Assembly: GCA_022703195.1 (NCBI GenBank)
Contig: JAKLEF010000089.1
Coordinates: 1 to 7,856 of the forward strand
From: Candidatus Fermentibacterota bacterium
GTDB taxonomy: Bacteria; Fermentibacterota; Fermentibacteria; Fermentibacterales; Fermentibacteraceae
DNA: 7,856 nt
Direction of reading: 5' to 3'
Under the pieces are notes generated by a model. It saw only the letters and a list, made by a program, of their open reading frames with translations. It was not told where the DNA came from and ran no database searches. A program made the translations under genes and the position numbers. Positions 1 through 5,296 of the stretch are shown here, piece after piece; positions within the stretch are counted from its first letter, which is position 1; every line of letters begins with the position of its first letter.

Positions 1-683
1 CGCGCGGACGAGGGCTCGACGAGGCTGAGGTTGACGTCCTGCCGCTGGACGACGTCCCACTGGAAATCGAGCACCTCGCTGATGCCGGCCTTGAAGCTGT
101 TGGGCAGGATCAGCAGCGCGGTCCGGCGGAGGCTGGTCCTGTACTCGCCGCGAAGGAGGCCCAGGGGTCCGAGGATCGCGAGCTCGGGCCTGACGAGGAA
201 GGCCAGCCCGGCCAGGGCGCCCGAAGCGGAGGGCCTCACGGAGCGCGAGAGCATGGTCAGGAGCCAGGCCGCCGCCACTGCCGCAGCGAGGGAGGCCTCC
301 ATACCCGATGCTCCCCAGCGGATGATCCAGGGATCGGCCATGCAGAAGATCATGGCTGCAGCCGGAACGCTCCCGCCCTTGTTCCCGGCGATCCGCCCTG
401 CTGCCGCCCAGGCCAGGACGGCGGCCGCTCCCGCCGAGATCGACGAGAGCAGCCTGGCCGCGACGGGCCCGCCGAGCCCGGCATGGAAGGGGAGGGACAG
501 GAGGAATGCCCATGCCGGGCTGCTGCACGCATAGACCGGGGGGGTGCCCGCGGAGAAGCGCAGGCCCTCGCCCCCGGCGAGGTTCCGGGCGTACTGGAGG
601 TGGATGTAGGTGTCGTCTATGGCATATCCCCGGGGGATCAGGAAGAGCAGGGCCGCCCAGGCCGCCCCTGCGGCGAAGGGCAC
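1..683 (-). CDS. GT-C membrane glycosyltransferase (ArnT/GT39-like), N-terminal part; runs off the left edge
   Basis: Probable integral-membrane glycosyltransferase that moves a sugar from a polyprenyl-phosphate donor on the outer face of the inner membrane. About 227 residues are present, open without a stop to the window edge. After a first hydrophobic helix comes the diagnostic loop, AIDDTYIHLQYARNLA followed by GGEGLRF at about residues 21-43; the paired Asp of this loop is the usual catalytic or metal site in GT-C enzymes. Further family marks are a SSPAWA segment (about 54-59), W-G-A-S-G-M-E (about 122-128) and a L-V-R-P-E motif, with alanine- and leucine-rich helices between them. The chosen start is a GTG at 681-683 with GGAG five bases upstream, 20 bases after the elbB stop. 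The frame is open further upstream, and a CTG at 705-707 that would overlap elbB is an alternative. The gene probably continues the elbB transcript. The donor and acceptor cannot be told. The family call is fairly sure, the start less so. Confidence 0.8.
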   Translation of the reverse strand, partial: MPFAAGAAWAALLFLIPRGYAIDDTYIHLQYARNLAGGEGLRFSAGTPPVYACSSPAWAFLLSLPFHAGLGGPVAARLLSSISAGAAAVLAWAAAGRIAGNKGGSVPAAAMIFCMADPWIIRWGASGMEASLAAAVAAAWLLTMLSRSVRPSASGALAGLAFLVRPELAILGPLGLLRGEYRTSLRRTALLILPNSFKAGISEVLDFQWDVVQRQDVNLSLVEPSSA

Positions 684-703
684 GAAGGCTCCGAACGGTT
701 TCT

Positions 704-1351
704 TCAGAGGAGGGCCCCCAGCTCCTCGACCATCCGGGCGGCTCCGAGGTAGACCTCCTCGATCCCTTTCGCAACCATGTAGGCGGGGGTCGTGACGGCC
801 CTGAAGACCGGATCGGTCACGGCATCGGAAGCCGGGCATTCGACGGTCAGGGCCCCCAGGGCGCGGGCCCGCGCGGCGTCCCCGCACTCCGAGCCCAGCG
901 TGATCGTGACCCCCGGCAGGCAGGCCGCGAGGATCATGGGGGCTATGCACATGGCGCCGATGGGCCGGCCAGCCTTCCGGGCGCCGGCAACCAGGGATGC
1001 GACCGACGGCTCCACCCAGCAGGACGCCCCGTCCTCCGAGACGCGGCAAAGGGTCGTCGCTGCGCCCATCCCTCCCGGAATGACCACGAGGTCGAAATCC
1101 GGAGGCCGGAAGGAGCTCAGGGGACGAATCCTGCCCCTGGCCATCCTCGCCGCCTCGTCGAGGACCCTTCGTGACCCGGCGGCCGCGCCGGTGAGATGGT
1201 TGACGGTTGCAGCCTGCTCGATGTCGGGAGCCGCGAACACGGTCTCGAAGCTCGACTGGCGAAGCGCGAGCAGGGCGCAGACCGTCTCGTGGATCTCGGA
1301 GCCGTCCCTGTTCCCGCATCCCGACAGCACGATCAGCGCTCTCTCGGGCAT
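704..1351 (-). CDS. elbB: ElbB, DJ-1/PfpI superfamily glyoxalase-like protein
   Basis: Cytoplasmic protein of the ElbB/ES1 branch of the DJ-1/PfpI superfamily. E. coli ElbB has been linked to isoprenoid synthesis and to weak glyoxalase activity, but its physiological role is unsettled. The 215 residues match the usual family length and the whole ElbB signature is visible: SGCG..DGSEIHE (10-22), APDIEQ (41-46), NHLTG (51-55), ARGRI (71-75), DLVVIPGGMGAA (87-98), the nucleophile-elbow motif IGAMCIAP with the expected catalytic Cys135, a C-P pair near 172, and the ending VTTPAYMVAKGI (186-197). The ATG start at 1349-1351 has AGGAGG five bases upstream. The gene follows the metallophosphoesterase after a 78-base spacer full of palindromes and precedes the GT-C gene closely. 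Nothing looks broken. Identity is confident; biochemical function is not. Confidence 0.93.
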   Translation of the reverse strand: MPERALIVLSGCGNRDGSEIHETVCALLALRQSSFETVFAAPDIEQAATVNHLTGAAAGSRRVLDEAARMARGRIRPLSSFRPPDFDLVVIPGGMGAATTLCRVSEDGASCWVEPSVASLVAGARKAGRPIGAMCIAPMILAACLPGVTITLGSECGDAARARALGALTVECPASDAVTDPVFRAVTTPAYMVAKGIEEVYLGAARMVEELGALL

Positions 1352-1371
1352 TCCGTCCTCCTATCGACCTG

Positions 1372-1402
1372 CGCGCCGGCCGGCGCGAGGCACCGGCCGG
1401 TG
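1372..1402. repeat. Pair of perfect palindromes between the phosphoesterase gene and elbB
   Basis: Two perfect palindromes lie side by side: CGCGCCGGCCGGCGCG at 1372-1387 and CACCGGCCGGTG at 1391-1402. They share the core CCGGCCGG, and the two centres are 17 bases apart. Just beyond them, 1413-1425 holds a third inverted repeat, a run of G followed by CCCCG. The group fills most of the 78-base gap upstream of elbB and downstream of the phosphoesterase stop. No T-tract follows any of them on the minus strand, so they do not look like an intrinsic terminator. They could be an operator or RNA hairpins, or simply reflect base composition. Confidence 0.5.
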
Positions 1403-1429
1403 GAATATGGGCCGGGGGGGCCCCGCCGA

Positions 1430-2251
1430 TCAGTCCGCGGGGAATCCGGCCGCAGCCCTCCTCAGTATTCCGAGGAGCAGAGCCTCGCCGGGGGAGTCGA
1501 ATCCCCCCCGCAGCGCCGCGCCCTCGGGCAGCGATACGTAGCTCGCCGAATCGCGGTCGACCGTCAGCCAGCCCACCTGCGGCAGCGTGGCGCCTGTCGG
1601 GCTCGACGGCAGGCTGGCCCCTCCGGACGGTCCCGCGGATACGTAGAGGACACCCCCGGTGCGCTCGGTGCGCAGGATGTGGATGTGCCCGGACAGGACC
1701 GCCTCGATGTCGGCCCTCTCCGCCGCCGCCCTCACCCCCCCGGCGAGCCCGGGTCCCCCCTGCCCCTCGAGCCAGCACGGCCTGTGCGTGACGAGCACCG
1801 ACGCGCTCTCGGGGGAGATCCCCGACAGCAGGGAATCCAGGCCGCGGAGCGCAGCGCCGGTGTCGTCCATGTCGCCCGACGTGTCCCACGACACGATCAG
1901 CACGCCCATGACGGTGTCCACGCCGATGCCGGGAGCCGGCCCGGAAGGGGTCGCGACCGGCCCGCCCCCCGGACCCGCGGCATCGTGGTTGCCCGGGGTG
2001 GCGAAGAAGGGCACGGAAGACACGAGCGGGGCCAGGAGGGCCGATGCCTCGGCCCACTGAATCTCCAGTCCGGCCGGGCCGGAGCCCTCTATCAGGTCGC
2101 CCACGGAGATCACCGCGTCCGGGCGCATGGAAACCGCCAGCGAAACGCACCGGCCGAAAGCCTCCGTGTCGTCTCCGCCCGTGGTCCTGTCCCCCAGGAC
2201 CGCGATCCTCACAGGGGCCGCCATCAGTGCGGCAAGGACGATGGCGTGCAT
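1430..2251 (-). CDS. Calcineurin-like metallophosphoesterase
   Basis: Binuclear-metal phosphoesterase of unknown substrate, 273 residues. Motifs in order: strand VRIAVLGD with first motif D21-R-T, SVGDLIEG (49-56), PGNHD (86-90), VLVTHRP (152-158, His156), and SGHIH (187-191). The usual D-x-H of the first motif reads D-R-T, so one metal-ligand histidine is absent; related proteins with a G-D-R-T or S-D-R-T start are, from memory, seen in FCB-group bacteria. The first 12 residues are hydrophobic (AIVLAALMAAP) but lack a basic n-region, so export is possible but unclear. The ATG at 2249-2251 has GGGAGG upstream at good spacing, which fixes the start although the frame stays open much further upstream. 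The gene is divergent from the lipoprotein gene; a weak -10-like TATCTT lies at 2279-2274 on the minus strand, with no convincing -35. Family certain, substrate unknown. Confidence 0.87.
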   Translation of the reverse strand: MHAIVLAALMAAPVRIAVLGDRTTGGDDTEAFGRCVSLAVSMRPDAVISVGDLIEGSGPAGLEIQWAEASALLAPLVSSVPFFATPGNHDAAGPGGGPVATPSGPAPGIGVDTVMGVLIVSWDTSGDMDDTGAALRGLDSLLSGISPESASVLVTHRPCWLEGQGGPGLAGGVRAAAERADIEAVLSGHIHILRTERTGGVLYVSAGPSGGASLPSSPTGATLPQVGWLTVDRDSASYVSLPEGAALRGGFDSPGEALLLGILRRAAAGFPAD

Positions 2252-2336
2252 GGAATCCTCCCGTGTTCTCCGGAAGATATCCCCGCTCCCCGCCCGGCGT
2301 CGACGAAACCCCGGGCCCGCAGTGAAGCCCCCGGGA

Positions 2337-2365
2337 TAGACCCGGACCCGCGCCGGTGCTACATT
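2337..2365 (+). promoter_or_regulatory. Candidate extended -10 promoter for the lipoprotein gene
   Basis: An extended -10 element, TG-C-TACATT, lies at 2357-2365. A weak -35-like TAGACC at 2337-2342 sits exactly 17 bases upstream of the hexamer. Transcription from about 2372 would give a leader of only about 15 bases, just enough to carry the ribosome-binding site at 2376-2382. The hexamers match the sigma-70 consensus only moderately (four of six each), and the housekeeping consensus of this lineage is not known, so this is a suggestion. Confidence 0.35.
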
Positions 2366-2375
2366 CCCCGGAACG

Positions 2376-2382
2376 AAGGAGG
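2376..2382 (+). promoter_or_regulatory. Strong ribosome-binding site that sets the lipoprotein start
   Basis: AAGGAGG lies four bases before the ATG at 2387. It decides the start, because the same frame is open for more than a kilobase upstream, antisense to the phosphoesterase and elbB, with no other start that makes biological sense. Confidence 0.85.
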
Positions 2383-2386
2383 CGGT

Positions 2387-3055
2387 ATGAGGGTATCCGC
2401 GCTGCCCGCGGTGCTTGCGGCCCTGTCCTGCGGCTGCTACTACGGCTCGATGCAGGGTGCGAGGACGATGGGGGAGGAGCGCGCCTCCTTCAGGGGGGGC
2501 GTCATGATGCCCGCCTATTTCAGCAGCGCGGACAGGCTCGAAGCCGAGGAGACGGGGGAGGACTTCATGGACTCCTATCCCGGCTTCTCGTTCTCCGTGG
2601 GGGCAACCGAGACGATAGACCTCGGCCTGGCGGCGATGGGATACGGCATAGGCCCGTTCATCAAGTACGGGCTGCTCGATCCCGGTTCCGAGCGCGCCCT
2701 CTCGATCCTGGGCGGCATCAACTACGTCATGCCCCCCCAGGTCGTGAGTCCCAGAGGGTCCATACAGGCCGGGACGCTCCTCGGCAGCGACCTGGAGGTG
2801 TACGGGGGATGGGAGGCAGGATACGGGCCAGATCTGTCCGACATCCCCGATGACGAGTACGGCGACAGGGACTGGGATGCCGTGGAGAACACCTTCTTCC
2901 ACGCCCTGAAGGCCGGCTGCATCTACACCATCAAGGGCGAGGGGTCGGAGGGGGAGTACGGCATGTTCGTACCAGAGCTCATCGGGTTCGAGTTCTCGGT
3001 CCCGCTGGATCTCGAGACCGGCATGATCGTGGCCGGGCTCAGCGTAGGCTACTAG
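2387..3055 (+). CDS. Putative lipoprotein / outer-membrane barrel-like protein, unknown function
   Basis: Not recognised as a named family. The 222-residue product starts with a typical export signal: one Arg, then ALPAVLAAL, then S-C-G-C, where Cys15 or Cys17 could be the lipidated residue; the fit to the lipobox is only fair. Then comes CYYGSMQGARTMGE; a C-aromatic...Q-x-A-R-T start is reminiscent of small envelope proteins in FCB-type bacteria (from memory). The rest alternates glycine and aromatic residues (PGFSFSVGATETIDLGLAAMGYG region 65-88; EVYGGWEAGYG 137-147) and ends in an aromatic residue (V-G-Y), as outer-membrane beta-barrels often do. An acidic stretch, DIPDDEYGDRDWD, lies near 152-164. 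It stands alone on the plus strand, with its own candidate promoter, and overlaps the ogt-like gene tail to tail by four bases. It is real by its signal peptide and ribosome-binding site. Either a small barrel or a lipid-anchored envelope protein is possible. Confidence 0.8.
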   Translation: MRVSALPAVLAALSCGCYYGSMQGARTMGEERASFRGGVMMPAYFSSADRLEAEETGEDFMDSYPGFSFSVGATETIDLGLAAMGYGIGPFIKYGLLDPGSERALSILGGINYVMPPQVVSPRGSIQAGTLLGSDLEVYGGWEAGYGPDLSDIPDDEYGDRDWDAVENTFFHALKAGCIYTIKGEGSEGEYGMFVPELIGFEFSVPLDLETGMIVAGLSVGY

Positions 3056-3603
3056 CCCGGCGGAACGGGAAGCAGCGCCGGCGGGCCGAACCTGCCGGAG
3101 GGATCCGGTGCGGCTCCCTCGAGTCTCAACAGGGACATCTTCAGCGAGATGTTCCCGGGATCCGAGCCCGAGTATCCTCCGGGCCCGTCCGCCGCGACGA
3201 CCCTGTGGCACGGCACGATAACCCCGACCGGGTTCGATCTGCAGGCCGCCCCGACCGCCCTCGCCGCTCCGGGCCTGCCGACTGCGAGGGCGAGCATGCC
3301 GTAGGTGGCCACCCGGCCGTACGGGATCCTCCTCATCGCCAGGAGCACCTCGAGCCTGAAGCCCGACACCCCTCCGAGGTCCACGTCGGAGGTGAACTCG
3401 ACGCGCTCACCGTCGAAATAGCGGTCCAGCTCGTCCTTCAGGAGACAGGAGGGCAGGGGCGGGGCAGGGGTATCAGGGAGGAACCGCGCGCCGGTGATCC
3501 CCGACGCGCCGATCCCGATCCCGAGCATCCCGAGGCTCGAGGTATATCCGTAGGCGCCCGGCCGGACCCCCGCTGCTACCACAGGCTCTTTATCTGCCCC
3601 CAC
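3052..3603 (-). CDS. ogt: Methylated-DNA–protein-cysteine S-methyltransferase (O6-alkylguanine-DNA alkyltransferase, Ogt type)
   Basis: Suicide DNA-repair protein that moves the alkyl group of O6-alkylguanine to its own cysteine. Residues are counted from the GTG at 3603 (183 residues). The N-terminal part, TSSLGMLGIGIGASGITG with YFDGERVEF near 62-70, is the usual variable domain. The catalytic domain is complete: IPYGRVATYG (93-102, including the tyrosine Y101), RAVGAACRSNP (115-125, with the arginine finger and Asn), PCHRVV (131-136, acceptor Cys132), GYSG (143-146), then K155 and LLRLEG (158-163). The tail is proline-rich and slightly long. The start is uncertain: no good ribosome-binding site is seen, and a GTG at 3580-3582, overlapping the preceding stop by seven bases, is equally plausible and would couple translation to the lamin-tail gene. 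No AdaA-like domain is present. It ends on a TAG that shares CTAG with the converging lipoprotein gene. Confidence 0.92.
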   Translation of the reverse strand: MGADKEPVVAAGVRPGAYGYTSSLGMLGIGIGASGITGARFLPDTPAPPLPSCLLKDELDRYFDGERVEFTSDVDLGGVSGFRLEVLLAMRRIPYGRVATYGMLALAVGRPGAARAVGAACRSNPVGVIVPCHRVVAADGPGGYSGSDPGNISLKMSLLRLEGAAPDPSGRFGPPALLPVPPG

Positions 3604-4409
3604 GTGGTCCGGGAGAGGGAGGTGTAGATGGTGCCCGGCGTGACTGCGACGATCGTCCAGGTCGTGGACATGTTCTCGCTGGTCTCGTCGTGGCCGGTGA
3701 GCCCGTTGCCCCCGGTGGGGGTCTCGGTGCCCTCGGTGAAGTCGATGCGCTGGTAGGAGTACCCGGACGAGTGCGCCGCCAGGGAGATGGGGACCTGGCT
3801 CGCCGAAACCACGTCTGTCATGTATGCGGTCGGCGAGGTGTCGCCGTCGGGGCCGTCGAGGCTGATGCCGGTCTTCTCCACCCTGCGGCCGGTGTCGTTG
3901 CCCCAGAGGGCGTAGTCGAGGTCGTAGACGCGGTCGGACGTGCCGTCCCAGTAGAACAGCACCGCGACCTCGGCGCCGTTGGTGAGCCCCGCCGTGGAGT
4001 TGATGTAGCCGTTGGGCGGGGTGGTCATCTGGGTTCCCACGCCGGTGTTCATGAGCTCGTAGTCGGGAGCCTCGCCGTACGTGGTCTGGTAGTTCGCACC
4101 GTTCATGGCGACCGTGATGACGCCGCCCGCCGGAAGGCTCGAGCCCGCGGGGAACTTGACCAGGAAGTCCGCCGAGACATTGGTCACGGCTCCGGCGACG
4201 ATCTGCGGGTAGAAGCTTGCGAGGGTCGCCGAGGTGCCGTACAGGTCGCAGAGGTATACGTAGTCGAGGGATATGGAGGATGCAGTGGGGTTGTAGATCT
4301 CCACGAACTCGCCCTCGGTCGGTGTCACGCAGACTTCGGAGATCAGGGGTATCCCCTGGGCCGATGCAAGGGTTGCCAGTACAAGCGCGATAATCGGTAG
4401 ATTACGCAT
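3576..4409 (-). CDS. Secreted lamin-tail-domain protein with a C-terminal W-G-Q-I-K tail
   Basis: Exported protein of 277 residues. A Sec signal peptide is clear: M-R-N, hydrophobic LPIIALVLATL, and A-S-A before Gln18. The lamin tail domain follows at once: LISEVCVTPTEGEFVEIYN (about 22-40), NPTASSISLDYVYLCD (40-55), a beta-rich body with LPAGGVITVAM (92-102) and GLTNGAEVAVLFYWDG (141-156), and the closing NGLTGHDETSENMSTTW pattern (235-251) often seen at the end of bacterial versions. Bacterial lamin-tail domains occur in secreted surface proteins, nucleases and adhesins; no catalytic partner domain is present here. The last residues, T-T-W-G-Q-I-K-S-L-W, are set off from the domain and could be a sorting tag. 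The ATG at 4407-4409 is chosen for the signal peptide; the frame is open to 4562 but the extension is Arg/Pro-rich and not protein-like. It heads an operon with the ogt-type gene. Confidence 0.85.
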   Translation of the reverse strand: MRNLPIIALVLATLASAQGIPLISEVCVTPTEGEFVEIYNPTASSISLDYVYLCDLYGTSATLASFYPQIVAGAVTNVSADFLVKFPAGSSLPAGGVITVAMNGANYQTTYGEAPDYELMNTGVGTQMTTPPNGYINSTAGLTNGAEVAVLFYWDGTSDRVYDLDYALWGNDTGRRVEKTGISLDGPDGDTSPTAYMTDVVSASQVPISLAAHSSGYSYQRIDFTEGTETPTGGNGLTGHDETSENMSTTWTIVAVTPGTIYTSLSRTTWGQIKSLW

Positions 4410-4431
4410 GACGGTTCCGCCTTCCGGGTTG

Positions 4432-4440
4432 TGTGATAAC
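4432..4440 (+). promoter_or_regulatory. Candidate extended -10 element for the PHP phosphatase gene
   Basis: TG-T-GATAAC matches an extended -10 (four of six in the hexamer). No good -35 is seen 17 bases upstream (CGGTTC). Transcription near 4447 would give a leader of about 28 bases and would place the upstream GTG at 4433 outside the message, supporting the ATG at 4475 as the start. TTCCGGG occurs twice in this spacer, at 4422-4428 and 4452-4458, flanking the element. Confidence 0.3.
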
Positions 4441-4474
4441 GGAATATGCAGTTCCGGGAAAGGTACGGACAGAG

Positions 4475-5296
4475 ATGACCGGAATCCCCGGCCGGCTGGT
4501 GGACATGCACGTTCACACCACCGACTCCCCCGACGCGGAGCTCGAAGCCGCGGAACTCGCATCCAGGGCCGCCGGCGCCGGTCTCCGGGGCCTTGGATTC
4601 GTGGCGCACGTCGACTTCCACCCCTCGGACTTCTGCACGGGGGCGTTCAGCGCCGGCGGATACGACGCCTCCTTCGGGCGGGCGGCGATCTCCGGGCAGG
4701 AGGTCATGCTGCTGAAGGGGGTGGAGATAGGCGAGCCCCACCTGTTCATGGGCAGGGCGGAGGAGGCCATGGCCGGCCGCAGGTACGACTTCGTCACCGG
4801 TGCGCTCCACTGGGTCGGCGACCGCCTGCTCCTGGACGCGGAGGGCTTTGCGGGCTCGACCCCGGAGGAACTCGTCGAGAGGTACATCCTTGAGTCGACT
4901 GAGATCGCCTCGACTTCGCGCATCGACATCCTGGCGCATTTCGGGATCTGGCGCAGGGGGCTGGCGAGGGCCGGGATGCCCGTGGCGCTGGACGAGGCCG
5001 CCATCTGGCCGGGCCTCCTCGGGAGGCTGTTCGAGGCGATGATCGACAGGGGGATCGCCCTGGAGCTGAACACGGCGGGCCTGAGGAGGCGGGAGGCCGT
5101 CACCTACCCGACCCCGGCCGTCCTCTCGACCTACAGGAGGCTCGGAGGCCGGCTGGTCACCCTGGGCTCCGACACCCACGGCGAGCCGCACGTCTTCTTC
5201 GGGCTCTCGCGGGGCGCCGAGGTCCTGGCTGCGGCAGGCTTCGACCGGGCCTTCTTCTTCAGGGAAGGGGAGCCGGTCCCCTATCCGCTGGGCTAG
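4475..5296 (+). CDS. PHP-domain phosphatase, probable histidinol-phosphatase (HisJ/HisK type)
   Basis: Metal-dependent phosphoesterase with a PHP fold, 273 residues, the usual length for HisK-type histidinol-phosphatases (histidinol phosphate to histidinol, histidine synthesis). Metal-binding motifs in order: DMHVHT (10-15), Asp17 near the HTTDSPD turn, FVAHVDFHP (42-50, His45), KGVEIGEP (81-88, Glu84), GALHWV (109-114, His112), DILAHFG (151-157, His155), ALELNTAGL (195-203), and GSDTHGEPHVFFG (231-243, Asp233 and His235). The chosen ATG at 4475 has GGGAAAGG 11 bases upstream; a GTG at 4433 lacks a ribosome-binding site. No other his gene is in the window, so related PHP phosphatases with another substrate remain possible. 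It is divergent from the lamin-tail gene and overlaps serS tail to tail at CTAG. Confidence 0.85.
   Translation: MTGIPGRLVDMHVHTTDSPDAELEAAELASRAAGAGLRGLGFVAHVDFHPSDFCTGAFSAGGYDASFGRAAISGQEVMLLKGVEIGEPHLFMGRAEEAMAGRRYDFVTGALHWVGDRLLLDAEGFAGSTPEELVERYILESTEIASTSRIDILAHFGIWRRGLARAGMPVALDEAAIWPGLLGRLFEAMIDRGIALELNTAGLRRREAVTYPTPAVLSTYRRLGGRLVTLGSDTHGEPHVFFGLSRGAEVLAAAGFDRAFFFREGEPVPYPLG

Noticed and set aside
300..330. Possible frameshift in the GT-C glycosyltransferase near W-G-A-S-G-M-E
   Set aside because: Careful re-reading of the complementary strand gave one continuous frame through the motif; the suspicion came from a miscounted G.
1411..1425. Intrinsic terminator after the phosphoesterase gene
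   Set aside because: The G/C inverted repeat has no following T-tract on the minus strand, so it is listed only as a repeat.
1196..3055. A 619-codon plus-strand frame extending the lipoprotein gene upstream
   Set aside because: The first 1.2 kb is antisense to elbB and the phosphoesterase and has shadow composition. The signal peptide and the AAGGAGG site place the start at 2387.
1430..3211. A 593-codon minus-strand frame that would fuse an N-terminal extension to the metallophosphoesterase
   Set aside because: The upstream part is antisense to the lipoprotein and ogt genes, is Arg/Gly/Pro-rich and not protein-like, while the ATG at 2251 has a good ribosome-binding site. The open frame is a by-product of GC-rich third positions.
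4433..4474. GTG at 4433 as the start of the PHP phosphatase
   Set aside because: No ribosome-binding site precedes it, the extra 14 residues are not part of the PHP fold, and the likely -10 element overlaps it.
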